Below, piece after piece: positions 8,008-17,570 of a DNA stretch of 64,000 bases; position 1 is the first letter of the stretch, and every line of letters begins with the position of its first letter. Below the pieces are notes generated by a model. It had not been told where the DNA came from and searched no databases. It was given only the letters and a program-made list of their open reading frames with translations. The DNA is taken from assembly GCA_934747775.1 (NCBI GenBank), contig CAKVHA010000003.1, positions 1 through 64,000 on the forward strand, in the 5' to 3' direction. Source of the stretch: an uncultured Clostridia bacterium. Lineage in GTDB: Bacteria; Bacillota; Clostridia; Christensenellales; UBA1242. A program made the translations under genes and the position numbers.

Positions 8008-8688
8008 ATGGTTATTAGTTTGTCTAAAATAAAAACAAAATTAAAGAAAAACAAGAAAACCATAATAACTATATCTGTTATGGTTTTTGTTTTTATGGCT
8101 TTTTATTTGTTGTTTGGACTAGTTGTAAATCCAGTTTTGGTTAATACAATAGAACTTAGGGCAAAGGCTATTGCAACAAGAGCGATGAACAGCAGTATTA
8201 GCGATGTTATTATGAACTCAATTGTGTACGACGATCTTATAAACATTGTGACCGATGAAATTGGCAATATTAGTATGATTCAAGCTAATAGTTTGGAAAT
8301 AAACAACCTTAGTAAAGACTTAAATCAAACAACCGAAAACAAAATAGAAGAGTATGGAAAAAACGGCGTGTCTATTGCGCTTGGCTCGTTTACAGGTATT
8401 CCATTTTTGGTGGGGCTTGGTCCAAAAATAAAACTAAATGTTAGCCCAATTGGCTCGGTTTTTAGTACATTTTCCAGCGAGTTTGAAACAGCAGGTGTAA
8501 ACCAAACAATCCACAGAATATACTTAAATGTAAACGCAAATGTGGGTGTGGTTTTGCCGCTTTATACAAAACGATTTACAACCACCCAAAATGTTTTGAT
8601 TGCCGAAAGCATAATTGTGGGCAGTGTGCCAGAAGTTTATTTGTACTCCGACCAGCTTGATACGCTTTTAAACTTTGTTCCGTATTAA
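8008..8688 (+). CDS. yunB: Sporulation protein YunB family
   Basis: The 226-residue protein has a short basic N-terminus, one membrane helix (about 20-45), then a conserved outer domain. Typical features are the VNPVLVNTIELRAKAIATRA segment, the QANSLEINNLS motif, the SIALGSFTG stretch and the C-terminal TTQNVLIAESIIVGSVPEVY. YunB is made under mother-cell sigma-E control in Bacillus and its loss causes a spore defect; its biochemical role is unknown. No Shine-Dalgarno precedes the ATG at 8008, and a CATATATT sequence resembling a sigma-E -10 lies only 6 bp before it. The start may therefore be downstream, for example a TTG at 8020, or the mRNA leaderless. Confidence 0.88.
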   Translation: MVISLSKIKTKLKKNKKTIITISVMVFVFMAFYLLFGLVVNPVLVNTIELRAKAIATRAMNSSISDVIMNSIVYDDLINIVTDEIGNISMIQANSLEINNLSKDLNQTTENKIEEYGKNGVSIALGSFTGIPFLVGLGPKIKLNVSPIGSVFSTFSSEFETAGVNQTIHRIYLNVNANVGVVLPLYTKRFTTTQNVLIAESIIVGSVPEVYLYSDQLDTLLNFVPY

Positions 8689-8696
8689 AATATTTA

Positions 8697-8725
8697 TTGA
8701 TAACATTATTTTAATGTGTTATAAT
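8697..8725 (+). promoter_or_regulatory. Promoter of the cysteine desulfurase-thiI operon
   Basis: TTGATA (8697-8702), 17 bp, then TATAAT (8720-8725), 30 bp upstream of the desulfurase ATG. Confidence 0.8.
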
Positions 8726-8755
8726 ACTTCTAGATTTTTTATTTAGAGGTAAAAT

Positions 8756-9886
8756 ATGCTTTTTTTTGATAACGCTAGTACAACAAAGCCATTTAATGAA
8801 GTTAATGACATAGTAAACCACTATAATATGGTTGATTTTTACAACCCAAGTGCAATTTATGGCTGCGCCTTTTCAATTAGCAATCAAATAAAGGAAGCAA
8901 AACTTAGCTTACTAAACTTACTTAAAGCACGAAAAACTGACAACTTTATTTTTACAAGTTGTGCAACGGAAAGCAATAATATGGTATTGCGTGCTTTTGC
9001 TAAAAAGAACGGTAAAATATTGGTTTCTATGGGCGAGCATCCAGCTATTTACAACACTGCACTAGACCTTAAAAATATGGGATATAATGTGGATTTTATT
9101 GCGCTTAACCCAAATGGACAGGTGGACGAAAACGATCTTATCAATAAACTTACTCCCGATGTAAATTTAGTTTCAATAATCCACGTCAACAACGAAACGG
9201 GAGCTATAAACGATATTAAGCACCTTGTTGAGATTGTAAAAAGAAAAAACAATAAAATATTGTTCCATAGTGATGGCGTACAAGCGTTTGGCAAAATAGA
9301 TGTAAACCTAACCGATTTAGGTGTAGATTTTTACACAATTAGTGGACATAAAATCCATGCAACAAAAGGGATTGGTGGTTTGTTTGTGGCTAATTCTAAA
9401 TACTTAAAACCATTGCTAACTGGCGGCGGACAACAAGATAATTTCCGTAGCGGAACAGAAAATGTTTCGGGTATAATGGCACTAAAAACTGCGGCGGAGA
9501 TTGAGATAAAAAACCTAAGCAAAAACAGTGAAAATGTGTCCAAATTAAAGCAGTTTTTTATTGAAACCCTAGATAAGTCGTTGCCATATAAGGTGGTTTG
9601 TGACGGAGTAGGTTCGCCATATATTGTTATGGTTTTGTGTGCAGGTTGTAGAGCTGAAACAATAGTTCATATGCTAGAAGAAGACGGCGTTATTGTTGGT
9701 AACGGATCCGCTTGTAGCAGCAAAAAACGCGAAAATCGAAACTTGAGTGCTCTAAAATATAATGCTAGCGATGTAGAAGGTGCAATAAGAGTTAGTTTTA
9801 GCGAGTTTAACACACTGGACGAAGTAAAAACTCTAGTTGAAAAGCTAAATCTAAGAGTTAAAGAATATTTACAAAAGGTAAGATAA
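8756..9886 (+). CDS. Cysteine desulfurase (NifS/IscS-like), sulfur donor for ThiI
   Basis: A 376-residue class V aminotransferase-fold enzyme with PLP lysine Lys199 in SGHK (196-199), PLP-contacting Asp173 and Gln176 (HSDGVQ) and catalytic Cys320 in GNGSACSS. It takes sulfur from cysteine and holds it as a persulfide. It lies only 4 bp before thiI; in Bacillus a dedicated desulfurase (NifZ) next to thiI feeds 4-thiouridine synthesis, and the same is inferred here. An AGAGG site precedes the ATG. The active-site loop is longer than in SufS, consistent with the NifS/IscS class. Confidence 0.92.
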   Translation: MLFFDNASTTKPFNEVNDIVNHYNMVDFYNPSAIYGCAFSISNQIKEAKLSLLNLLKARKTDNFIFTSCATESNNMVLRAFAKKNGKILVSMGEHPAIYNTALDLKNMGYNVDFIALNPNGQVDENDLINKLTPDVNLVSIIHVNNETGAINDIKHLVEIVKRKNNKILFHSDGVQAFGKIDVNLTDLGVDFYTISGHKIHATKGIGGLFVANSKYLKPLLTGGGQQDNFRSGTENVSGIMALKTAAEIEIKNLSKNSENVSKLKQFFIETLDKSLPYKVVCDGVGSPYIVMVLCAGCRAETIVHMLEEDGVIVGNGSACSSKKRENRNLSALKYNASDVEGAIRVSFSEFNTLDEVKTLVEKLNLRVKEYLQKVR

Positions 9887-9890
9887 TTTT

Positions 9891-11054
9891 ATGGAAAATG
9901 CTATTTTAATAAGATATGGAGAGTTGTTTTTAAAGGGAAAAAATAAGGGCTTTTTTGAAAAAACATTAGTAAACAATATTAAGGATAGATTACAAATTTT
10001 TAACTGCCAAATTAAAAAAATATCGGGCAGATATTATGTTTTTGATTACAATAAATCGGACGAATTTCAAATAATTGAAGCGCTTAGCAAGGTTTTTGGA
10101 ATACACTCAATAAGCCCAGCGGTTATGATAGAAAGCGACCAAAAGGTGATTGAAGATTATGTGGGGTCAATTAAGGTTGATACCAATACATTTAGAATAA
10201 CAGTAAAAAGGGGTGATAAAACTTTTCCGCTTACATCTAATGAGTTTTCGGCAAAACTTGGCGGACTGGTTTTAAAAAACAACCCTAATTTAAAGGTTGA
10301 TTTGTTTAATGCCGAAACCGATATAAATGTAGATATTAGAGAAAACGGCAAAACATTTGTTTTCTTTGAAAAAATAAATTGTTTAAACGGAATGCCAGTA
10401 GGAACAAGCGGTAAGGGTTTGCTGCTTTTATCGGGTGGAATTGATAGTCCTGTTGCTGGCTTTACAATGGCAAAACGCGGTATGACGCTATCAGCTTTAC
10501 ACTTTCATAGTTACCCATACACTAGCGAACAAGCGAAACAGAAAGTAATAGAACTTGCCGAACTTTTGAGCGAATATACAGGCAAAATTAGACTATATGT
10601 GTGTAAATTTACACAAATTCAAGAAGAAATTCACAAAAATTGCGACCCTGATTATATGATTACAATTATGCGCCGCATTATGATGCGAATTGCAGAAAAA
10701 TTGTGTTTGCAAAAGCGACTTCAAACCATAATAACTGGCGAGAGTTTGGGGCAAGTTGCTAGCCAAACAATAGAAAGCATTACAGTTACAAATGGGGTAG
10801 TGAAAAATATTCCAGTGCTTCGTCCACTTATTGGAATGGATAAGGAAGATATTACTATAATTGCTAAAAATATAAACACTTTTAAAACTTCAATTTTACC
10901 ATATGAAGATTGTTGTACAGTGTTTTTGCCAGAACACCCCGTAATTAGACCAACATTAGAAAAGGTGCTTAGCGAAGAAAGTAAACTAAATATAGACGAA
11001 CTAGTAAACAATGCATTAAAAGAAATGGAAATAATTGAAATTTATAGAAAATAA
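9891..11054 (+). CDS. thiI: tRNA 4-thiouridine synthase ThiI
   Basis: The 387-residue protein has an N-terminal ferredoxin-like region and THUMP domain (about 60-165), then a PP-loop ATPase with SGGIDS at 181-186. It adenylates U8 of tRNA and receives sulfur from the desulfurase encoded immediately upstream. It lacks the C-terminal rhodanese domain of the E. coli enzyme, as is usual in Firmicutes. DCCTVFLPEHP near residue 345 is conserved in the short form. A terminator overlaps the stop codon. Confidence 0.95.
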   Translation: MENAILIRYGELFLKGKNKGFFEKTLVNNIKDRLQIFNCQIKKISGRYYVFDYNKSDEFQIIEALSKVFGIHSISPAVMIESDQKVIEDYVGSIKVDTNTFRITVKRGDKTFPLTSNEFSAKLGGLVLKNNPNLKVDLFNAETDINVDIRENGKTFVFFEKINCLNGMPVGTSGKGLLLLSGGIDSPVAGFTMAKRGMTLSALHFHSYPYTSEQAKQKVIELAELLSEYTGKIRLYVCKFTQIQEEIHKNCDPDYMITIMRRIMMRIAEKLCLQKRLQTIITGESLGQVASQTIESITVTNGVVKNIPVLRPLIGMDKEDITIIAKNINTFKTSILPYEDCCTVFLPEHPVIRPTLEKVLSEESKLNIDELVNNALKEMEIIEIYRK

Positions 11055-11079
11055 AGCATTTAATTGGCTTTATTTTTTT
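11049..11079 (+). terminator. Terminator after thiI
   Basis: A 9-bp AT-rich stem AAATAAAGC/GCTTTATTT, a 9-base loop and a T run. It includes the thiI stop codon. Confidence 0.65.
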
Positions 11080-11089
11080 ATTAATTAAT

Positions 11090-11118
11090 TTGACAATACA
11101 TAAAAAATACATTAAAAT
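11090..11118 (+). promoter_or_regulatory. Promoter of rny
   Basis: TTGACA (11090-11095), 17-bp spacer, TAAAAT (11113-11118), about 80 bp upstream of the rny ATG. Confidence 0.75.
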
Positions 11119-11200
11119 AAAATCAGACATTTATAATATTTATTAAAGTGAAATATTTTTATTATATGTGTACATTTAAAATTAAATAAGGAGAAACAAT

Positions 11201-12796
11201 ATGTTAGGAAATTGTATTAATTTCTTAGCAATGTCGGGTGTGGTTGTTAGTATTATATCTATAATGGTCACTTTGGTGGTTTCTGTTCCTAGTTGTATTG
11301 GAATTTTATATGCTATTAACAAAAAAAGAAATGCTAATGCACAAAACACTGCAAACAAACTAGTAGAGAATGCTGAAAACGAAGCAAAACGCATAAAACG
11401 TGAAGCTGAAGTTGAAGCAAGAGAAGAAACACATAGTTTGCGTCAGGAGTGTGAAAACGAACTTAAAGAACGCCGTGCCGAAATGCTAAGACAAGAAAAC
11501 AGAATTAATCAACGCGAAGACTTTATAAACAAAAAAGAAGAAATGCTTGACAAAAAAAGCGATAACCTTGATGCTCAAAAAGAAGACCTAAAAGTTAAGG
11601 AACAAGAGATTGCAAAAAAGATTGAAGAACAAAATCAAATTACTAAAAAAATGGTTGGAGAGTTGGAACGAATTTCAAAACTAACCAAAGAAGAAGCAAA
11701 ACAAGAATTGATTTCTAAATTTGAAGAAGATGCAAAAAAAGATGCCGCAATTTCAGTTAGAAACATAGAACAACAAGCACAAGACGAAGCGTATAAAAAA
11801 GCGCGCGAAATAGTTACACTTGCTATTCAAAAAACTGCAGTTGACCATACAAGCGAAGTTACAGTTTCTTCGGTTGCTTTACCAAGCGACGAAATGAAAG
11901 GTCGTATTATTGGTAGGGAAGGTCGCAATATTAGAGCACTTGAAAATGCGACTGGTGTAGATCTAATTATAGACGATACTCCAGAAGCTGTTGTATTAAG
12001 CTGTTTTGACCCAATTAGGCGTGAAATTGCCCGCATTAGTTTGGAAAAACTTATGCTTGACGGCAGAATTCAGCCAGCCCGCATTGAAGAAATGGTAGAA
12101 AAAGTTAGTCGCGATATGGACTTAACAATAAAAGAAGCTGGTGAAAGTGCTGTATTTGACGCTGGCATTCACGGAATGCACCCAGAACTTGTTAAAATTT
12201 TGGGTAGATTAAAATATCGTACTTCATATGGACAAAACGTGTTAAAACACAGTTTGGAAGTATCGTATCTTGCTGGCGTTCTTGCTGCAGAAGTTGGTGC
12301 TAATGAAAACATTGCAAAACGTGGCGGCTTGCTTCACGATATTGGTAAGGCTGTTGATCACGAACAGGAAGGTACTCACGTTACAATTGGTGTAGAACTT
12401 GCTACTAAATACAAAGAAAGCAAAGAAGTTATTCACTGTATTGAAGCACACCACGGCGGTGTTGAATTCCAAAGTATAGAAGCAATATTGGTTCAAGTTG
12501 CCGATGCTATTAGTTCTGCTCGTCCAGGTGCTCGTCGTGAAAGCATAGAAAACTACATTAAGAGATTGCAACAACTAGAAGGCATTGCAAATGAGTTTAA
12601 AGGTGTAGAAAAAAGTTATGCTATCCAAGCTGGTAGAGAAATAAGAATAATTGTAAAACCAGAAGAAATTAGTGATGCGCAAGCAGTGTTCTTGGCTAAA
12701 GATATTGCTCGTAAAATAGAAAAAGAAATGGAATACCCAGGTCAAATTAAGGTTAATATTATCCGTGAAACAAAAGCAGTAGATTATGCTAAATAA
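11201..12796 (+). CDS. rny: Ribonuclease Y
   Basis: The 531-residue endoribonuclease has an N-terminal membrane helix (about 10-40), a long charged coiled coil (about 45-210), a KH domain (GRIIGREGRNIRALE) and an HD domain with GLLHDIGKAVDHE. It starts mRNA decay at the membrane in Firmicutes. Length matches the family and an AAGGAGA site precedes the ATG. In Bacillus rny lies near recA; here it follows thiI and recA is 29 kb away. It appears monocistronic, with its own promoter and terminator. Confidence 0.97.
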   Translation: MLGNCINFLAMSGVVVSIISIMVTLVVSVPSCIGILYAINKKRNANAQNTANKLVENAENEAKRIKREAEVEAREETHSLRQECENELKERRAEMLRQENRINQREDFINKKEEMLDKKSDNLDAQKEDLKVKEQEIAKKIEEQNQITKKMVGELERISKLTKEEAKQELISKFEEDAKKDAAISVRNIEQQAQDEAYKKAREIVTLAIQKTAVDHTSEVTVSSVALPSDEMKGRIIGREGRNIRALENATGVDLIIDDTPEAVVLSCFDPIRREIARISLEKLMLDGRIQPARIEEMVEKVSRDMDLTIKEAGESAVFDAGIHGMHPELVKILGRLKYRTSYGQNVLKHSLEVSYLAGVLAAEVGANENIAKRGGLLHDIGKAVDHEQEGTHVTIGVELATKYKESKEVIHCIEAHHGGVEFQSIEAILVQVADAISSARPGARRESIENYIKRLQQLEGIANEFKGVEKSYAIQAGREIRIIVKPEEISDAQAVFLAKDIARKIEKEMEYPGQIKVNIIRETKAVDYAK

Positions 12797-12797
12797 C

Positions 12798-12825
12798 AAA
12801 AAACCGTTGTAAAACGGTTTTTTTT
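12798..12825 (+). terminator. Terminator after rny
   Basis: The stem AAAACCGTT/AACGGTTTT with a short loop is followed by eight T residues. Confidence 0.9.
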
Positions 12826-12897
12826 GTGCAAACTTATCGTTATAACCGCTTTAAAACGCCTAAATTACGGGGTTTTACAATTTTTTAATGTTAACTC

Positions 12898-12925
12898 TTG
12901 ACAAATCTCAGCGGGGGGGTATACT
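12898..12925 (+). promoter_or_regulatory. Consensus promoter with a G7 tract in the spacer
   Basis: A perfect TTGACA (12898-12903) is separated by 16 bp from TATACT (12920-12925). The spacer ends in seven consecutive G residues (12913-12919), in a genome poor in G runs. Adding one G would give the optimal 17-bp spacing, so tract slippage could switch expression. Confidence 0.75.
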
Positions 12926-12962
12926 ATATGTAGTACCAAAAGAGAAAAGGGAGAAATTGAGT

Positions 12963-13649
12963 ATGCCAAGAAACAAACTAAATAATAATTCTGAAATAAA
13001 TGATAACGAAATTATTATGTCCACTCAATGGAAAAAATTAAACAAAGAAGATATTGATTCAATAAAAAAATACAATAGTGAAATAATGTTCACAACTAAG
13101 GACGATATGTATTGTACGCGTAATGATGGAAAACTTGAACATAAAGAATTTATGAGTAACGTACAGCGTAAAGAAGGTCATTCAATAATTGAAGTACCAG
13201 TTACTTATGTTAAACACGAAAGCGGTTTATATATTCCGTGTATTGAAGTAACGCCAATTGATAAGGATGGGAGAGTGACCGATAAAAAGTACAAACAAGT
13301 TGGTCATGGTTTAACGGCTGAAGAATATGATGCATTTTTGTGCAAACAATACGACGAACAACAAAAGCAAGAGCAAAGCAAAGAGAATAATGGCGTAAGT
13401 GAAATTATAAACAATATTGCCCAAAAGAAAGGCAAAAAGAATGTAGAAAATGTAGATAACAGCAGGGTTGAAGAAGATTTCTTTAAGAAAACAACTATTA
13501 TTGATGACACAAATCAACTAACAAGATCTGAAGAAACTAGATGCACAGACAAGGTGGCTGTAGAATGTGATTGTTCAAAAGTTGAAGAAAAGAAAGAAAC
13601 TGAAAAACATTACGGCGCAGGTGATGATCTTCCAACACATTTGTTGTAA
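12963..13649 (+). CDS. Hypothetical protein, hydrophilic, possibly phase-variable
   Basis: I do not recognise this 228-residue protein. The reading frame is open from 12888, but the promoter at 12898-12925 lies inside that extension. An AAGGGAG site precedes the ATG at 12963, so that start is chosen. There is no signal peptide or membrane segment. Residues about 20-120 have a mixed composition and may fold (TQWKKLNKEDIDSIKKYNS, then HSIIEVPVTYVKHESGLYIP). The remainder is rich in Lys, Glu, Gln and Asn, with a late Cys cluster (CTDKVAVECDC). It stands alone between two terminators. Confidence 0.75.
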   Translation: MPRNKLNNNSEINDNEIIMSTQWKKLNKEDIDSIKKYNSEIMFTTKDDMYCTRNDGKLEHKEFMSNVQRKEGHSIIEVPVTYVKHESGLYIPCIEVTPIDKDGRVTDKKYKQVGHGLTAEEYDAFLCKQYDEQQKQEQSKENNGVSEIINNIAQKKGKKNVENVDNSRVEEDFFKKTTIIDDTNQLTRSEETRCTDKVAVECDCSKVEEKKETEKHYGAGDDLPTHLL

Positions 13650-13656
13650 TATAATA

Positions 13657-13702
13657 AAATGAACCTTATAAAGTTTTTAACTTTTGTGGGTTCATTTTTT
13701 TA
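13657..13702 (+). terminator. Terminator of the unknown gene at 12.96-13.65 kb
   Basis: The stem AAATGAACC/GGTTCATTT has a 23-base loop and a following T run. Confidence 0.75.
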
Positions 13703-13735
13703 GTTTTTTTAGTATAATAATTTCTTGTTTTTCTA

Positions 13736-13764
13736 TTGACTTAATGTGTAAAAATGTTTATAAT
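13736..13764 (+). promoter_or_regulatory. Promoter of the T-box-pheST operon
   Basis: TTGACT (13736-13741), 17 bp, TATAAT (13759-13764), just upstream of the T-box leader. Confidence 0.85.
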
Positions 13765-13785
13765 TAGGTTGTTTTAATTAAATAA

Positions 13786-14060
13786 AAACTAAGATTGTGA
13801 TTTAGTAGTATTTTACAAACCTTATTAGAGAGTGTTTCGCCGCAGGCTGTAAGCGAGCATAGGAAATGTAAAAAACGAATTTCGGCACAGGAGTTGCTTT
13901 TCACTAAGGTTGTGATATTTTCGCGATTGCTAAGAAAAGACGGACAAAACCGTAAAAATGACAACAAGGCAAAACGGTTGTTTTGTGAAATTAGGTGGTA
14001 CCACGATTAATTCGTCCTATCGTTAGGCAGAAGTGCTTAATGGTAGGCTTTTTTTTGTAT
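13786..14060 (+). promoter_or_regulatory. T-box riboswitch controlling pheST (tRNA-Phe responsive)
   Basis: The leader contains the invariant T-box core AGGTGGTACCACG (13993-14005). A stem I with GAGAGT-like and AGTA-like elements lies near the start. Codon TTC at 13881-13883 lies in a plausible specifier loop, matching Phe. A terminator follows (14015-14055, stem CCTATCGTTAGGCA / TGCTTAATGGTAGG plus eight T). Uncharged tRNA-Phe should favour the antiterminator and allow pheST transcription. The specifier assignment is by eye. Confidence 0.93.
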
Positions 14061-14115
14061 AACACCTAAGTCTTAAAAGCTTTTATTTATTAACAATACA
14101 TACAAGGAGAAAATT

Positions 14116-15150
14116 ATGTTAAATAAAATTAAAGAGATTAGAGAGAAATTTAAAGAGAAATTAAAAGACCAACAAAACCTAACATTACTAGAAAAATTGC
14201 GTGTAGAATTTTTAGGCAAAAAAGGTAGCGTAACTGAACTTATGCCGCTTTTAAGAGAAGTTCCAAACGAGCAAAAACGCGAAATGGGACAAGCAATTAA
14301 TGCATTGAAAAAGGAAGTTGAAGACGACCTATGTGCTAAGAAGACTGAATTGGAACAACGCGAGATTGAAGAAAAAATCAATTCCTCAGAACGCTACGAT
14401 ATTTCGCTTCCCGTAGACACTGGTGTTGGCTCGCTTCACCCACGTACAATTATTCAAAAGCAAATTGAAGATGTGTTTATTAGTATGGGCTTTAGTATTG
14501 AAGATGGAAATGAAATTGAAACAGAGTACAACAACTTTGACGCTGTTAATGTTCCTAAAAATCACCCAGCACGCGATATGCAAGACACATTTTGGCTTAA
14601 CAATGGTCAGCTTCTAAAAACTCATACATCTGCATCTCAAAACCGTATTTTGCGTAAATATGGTGCTCCGCTTAGAGTGTTGTTCCCAGGGCGTTGTTTT
14701 AGAAATGAAGCACTAGACAATAGCCACGAAAATACATTCTTCCAAATTGAAGGTATGGTTGTTGATAAAAACATATCGGTTTCAAATCTTGTTTACTTTA
14801 TGAAAAAGATGTTGTCCGAAATTTTTGGCAAAGAAGTTGAAGTAAGGCTTCGCCCGGGGTTCTTCCCATTTACCGAACCTAGTTTCGAACTAGATGCTGC
14901 GTGTCCTTTCTGCGACGGCAAAGGTTGCCCAACTTGCAAAGGCGGTGGCTGGATTGAGCTTTGTCCTTGTGGAATGATTCACCCTAATGTTTTGCGTGAA
15001 GGTGGAGTAGACCCAGATAAGTACAGCGGTTTGGCATTTGGTCTTGGGTTTGATAGGCTTGTTATGATAAGGGCTGGTTTTAAAGACATAAGGGTGTTAA
15101 ATAGCGGAAACTTAAAACTACTAAAACAAATAGGATTAAATTTAGACTAA
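14116..15150 (+). CDS. pheS: Phenylalanine-tRNA ligase alpha subunit
   Basis: The 344-residue class II synthetase subunit has an N-terminal coiled coil and a catalytic core with FPGRCFRNEALDNSHENTF (motif 2 region) and a GLAFGLGFDRLVMI end (motif 3). It carries the common Cys-rich insert starting CPFCDGKGCPTC near residue 256. It forms the alpha2-beta2 enzyme with PheT, whose gene starts 10 bp after the pheS stop. AAGGAGA precedes the ATG. Expression is set by the T-box upstream. Confidence 0.98.
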   Translation: MLNKIKEIREKFKEKLKDQQNLTLLEKLRVEFLGKKGSVTELMPLLREVPNEQKREMGQAINALKKEVEDDLCAKKTELEQREIEEKINSSERYDISLPVDTGVGSLHPRTIIQKQIEDVFISMGFSIEDGNEIETEYNNFDAVNVPKNHPARDMQDTFWLNNGQLLKTHTSASQNRILRKYGAPLRVLFPGRCFRNEALDNSHENTFFQIEGMVVDKNISVSNLVYFMKKMLSEIFGKEVEVRLRPGFFPFTEPSFELDAACPFCDGKGCPTCKGGGWIELCPCGMIHPNVLREGGVDPDKYSGLAFGLGFDRLVMIRAGFKDIRVLNSGNLKLLKQIGLNLD

Positions 15151-15160
15151 GGGGTGAATT

Positions 15161-17530
15161 ATGAAGATATCAATTAATTGGATTAAAGATTTTGTAGATT
15201 TAAACGGAATTTCAAACGAAGAAATTATAAACAGATTTACCCTTAGTACTGCAGAAATTGAAGATGTGTATCATATGGGTGAAAATACGAGCGGCGTTGT
15301 TGTTGCTAAAATTTTGGAAGTGGAAAATCACCCAAATTCAACTAAACTACACATTTTAAAAGTTGATAAAGGTGATGAGATTGTACAAATAGTTTGCGGT
15401 GCACCAAATGTTAGGGTTAATATGTTAACCGCACTTGCAACCATTGGCGGAAAAGTGGACGGTCACAAAATTAGCAAGGCAAAACTTGTTGGTGTAGAAA
15501 GCTACGGAATGTGCTGCAGTGAGCAAGAGCTAGGCATTGGTAGTGACAATAGCGGAATTATGGATATTAAAGACGAAAACGCAAAAGTAGGTATGAGTAT
15601 TAAAGATTTGTATCCAATTGACGATACTGTTTTTGAAATAGACAACAAATCGCTTACAAACCGTCCTGACTTGTGGGGACACTACGGAATTGCTCGTGAA
15701 ATTGCTTGTATTTTCAATAAAGAGTTAAAACCACTTGAACTAGACGACCTATCAAAATATGCTAAGTTGCCACAAATCAGCTTGGAAGTTAACAACCCAG
15801 ATTGTTTTAGATATTCGGCAATTACTGTAAATAATGTAAACACACACATTTCTCCAATGGTTATGAAAATTAGATTAAACTATGTTGGAATGCGCGACAT
15901 TAATTTGCTTGCTGATATGACAAACTATATAATGTTGGAACTTGGTCAGCCTATGCACGCTTTTGACAATGCAAAAGTAAAAGGAATTAATGTAGTTAGG
16001 TCTAAAAAGGGCACAAAAATGCTAACTTTAGAAGGCGATGAACATTCTATTCCAGAAAATTCGTGCTTAATTTGCGACAATAACAATACACCTGTTGCCA
16101 TTGCCGGAATTAAAGGCGGCTTGCTATCTGGAATTGGCGAAAACACAAATTCACTACTTTTAGAAAGTGCTACGTTTGATGCTATGGTTATTAGAAAAAC
16201 ATCAACTGCTATTGGATTAAAAACCGATGCTAGTTTGCGCTATGAAAAATCGCTTGACCCAGAACTTACAACAATTGCAATTGCAAGACTTTTGTATATT
16301 TTAAAACAAATTGACACAAATATTGTTGTAACTTCGTCACTAACCGATGTATACAATAAAAAATATCCAAAAGTTGTAATTAAAGTTAGCAAAAACTTTA
16401 TTGAAAATCGTATTGGAATACAAATTTCAAAAGAAGAACTTGAAAAAATCTTCGCTGGTTTGGAATTTAAGTTTGAAGAAAAAACGGGAGAATATATACT
16501 TTATGTTCCTACATTTAGAGCAACTAAGGATATTTCACTAAAAGAAGATATCGTAGAAGAAGTTGCGCGTATTTATGGTTATGATAAGGTTGTTCCTACA
16601 TCTTGTATGTTTGACCTTCAACCAGTAACACAAGATAGACAAGTTATTTTGGAATACAAAACGAAGCGCTTACTTGCAGAAAAATATGGCGTAAGCGAAG
16701 TTCATTCTTACATTTGGAACTATGAAAACTTTAACGAACAATATGGAATAAAAACCAATAGTTATGTAGGGCTGATGGACGCTAGTAACAGCGGTCAAAC
16801 AGGAATTAGAAGTGAATTAATGCCAACAATGTTAAAGATGTTTTCCGAAAATAAAAACTCTTTTGCAGATGTAAGAATTGCCGAAATTGGCAGAGTTGCT
16901 ACTGGGCTTAAAAACAACCTTGCAGTAGAAGAAAAACACCTTGCAATATTGCTTGCAAGTGATAATAAAACCGAAAAAGATTTGTATTTTGAAATGAAAC
17001 GCATTATAGAAAATATTTGCAATTCGTTAATGGAATGCGCTATTGACTATGATGTTAACGGCAAAACACCTAAATATTATCACCCAGTGAATAGCTGTGT
17101 TTTAGCAAACAATGGTGAAAAAGTGGGTGTTATGGGTGTATTAAATCCTAGCGTTGTTATTGATAAAAAGTTTAATGTTGTAATGCTAGAATTAGACTTT
17201 AATAAACTTTGCAAATTGCCAAAAGTGGAAAAGAAAATTGCAGAAATTAGTAAATATCAAGATGTTAATGTAGACCTTAATTTTTTGGTTGACAAAAACT
17301 TGCCATATAGTGAAGTTAAAGCGGTTATCGACGGTTACAAAACAAAACTTGATATGACTTACTCGCTTAAAGACATTTTTGAAAACGAACAACTTGGTGA
17401 TAAAAAGAGTATGACATTTACATTTAACATATCATCGCTAAACAAAACTCTTACTAGTGAAGACATTGAAAAGTTTACAAACAACTTGCTTACTCATATG
17501 GAAAAGTACGAAATCACTTTAAGAGCATAA
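15161..17530 (+). CDS. pheT: Phenylalanine-tRNA ligase beta subunit
   Basis: The 789-residue protein shows an N-terminal tRNA-binding OB fold (about 40-150), the B3/B4 editing region, a B5 domain, the catalytic-like core and a C-terminal FDX-ACB domain (from about 700). Length is normal for the bacterial long form. Translationally linked to pheS and ended by a strong terminator. Confidence 0.98.
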   Translation: MKISINWIKDFVDLNGISNEEIINRFTLSTAEIEDVYHMGENTSGVVVAKILEVENHPNSTKLHILKVDKGDEIVQIVCGAPNVRVNMLTALATIGGKVDGHKISKAKLVGVESYGMCCSEQELGIGSDNSGIMDIKDENAKVGMSIKDLYPIDDTVFEIDNKSLTNRPDLWGHYGIAREIACIFNKELKPLELDDLSKYAKLPQISLEVNNPDCFRYSAITVNNVNTHISPMVMKIRLNYVGMRDINLLADMTNYIMLELGQPMHAFDNAKVKGINVVRSKKGTKMLTLEGDEHSIPENSCLICDNNNTPVAIAGIKGGLLSGIGENTNSLLLESATFDAMVIRKTSTAIGLKTDASLRYEKSLDPELTTIAIARLLYILKQIDTNIVVTSSLTDVYNKKYPKVVIKVSKNFIENRIGIQISKEELEKIFAGLEFKFEEKTGEYILYVPTFRATKDISLKEDIVEEVARIYGYDKVVPTSCMFDLQPVTQDRQVILEYKTKRLLAEKYGVSEVHSYIWNYENFNEQYGIKTNSYVGLMDASNSGQTGIRSELMPTMLKMFSENKNSFADVRIAEIGRVATGLKNNLAVEEKHLAILLASDNKTEKDLYFEMKRIIENICNSLMECAIDYDVNGKTPKYYHPVNSCVLANNGEKVGVMGVLNPSVVIDKKFNVVMLELDFNKLCKLPKVEKKIAEISKYQDVNVDLNFLVDKNLPYSEVKAVIDGYKTKLDMTYSLKDIFENEQLGDKKSMTFTFNISSLNKTLTSEDIEKFTNNLLTHMEKYEITLRA

Positions 17531-17532
17531 AT

Positions 17533-17563
17533 AAAAAAGCAGACTAAATTGTCTGCTTTTTTA
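17533..17563. terminator. Bidirectional terminator between pheT and the S41 peptidase gene
   Basis: The 11-bp stem AAAAAGCAGAC/GTCTGCTTTTT with a 6-base loop has T runs on both sides. Confidence 0.9.
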
Positions 17564-17570
17564 TTTATAA

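Noticed and set aside
12888..12962. An N-terminal extension of the unknown protein starting at 12888
   Set aside because: A near-consensus promoter (12898-12925) lies inside it, and a proper ribosome site precedes the ATG at 12963.
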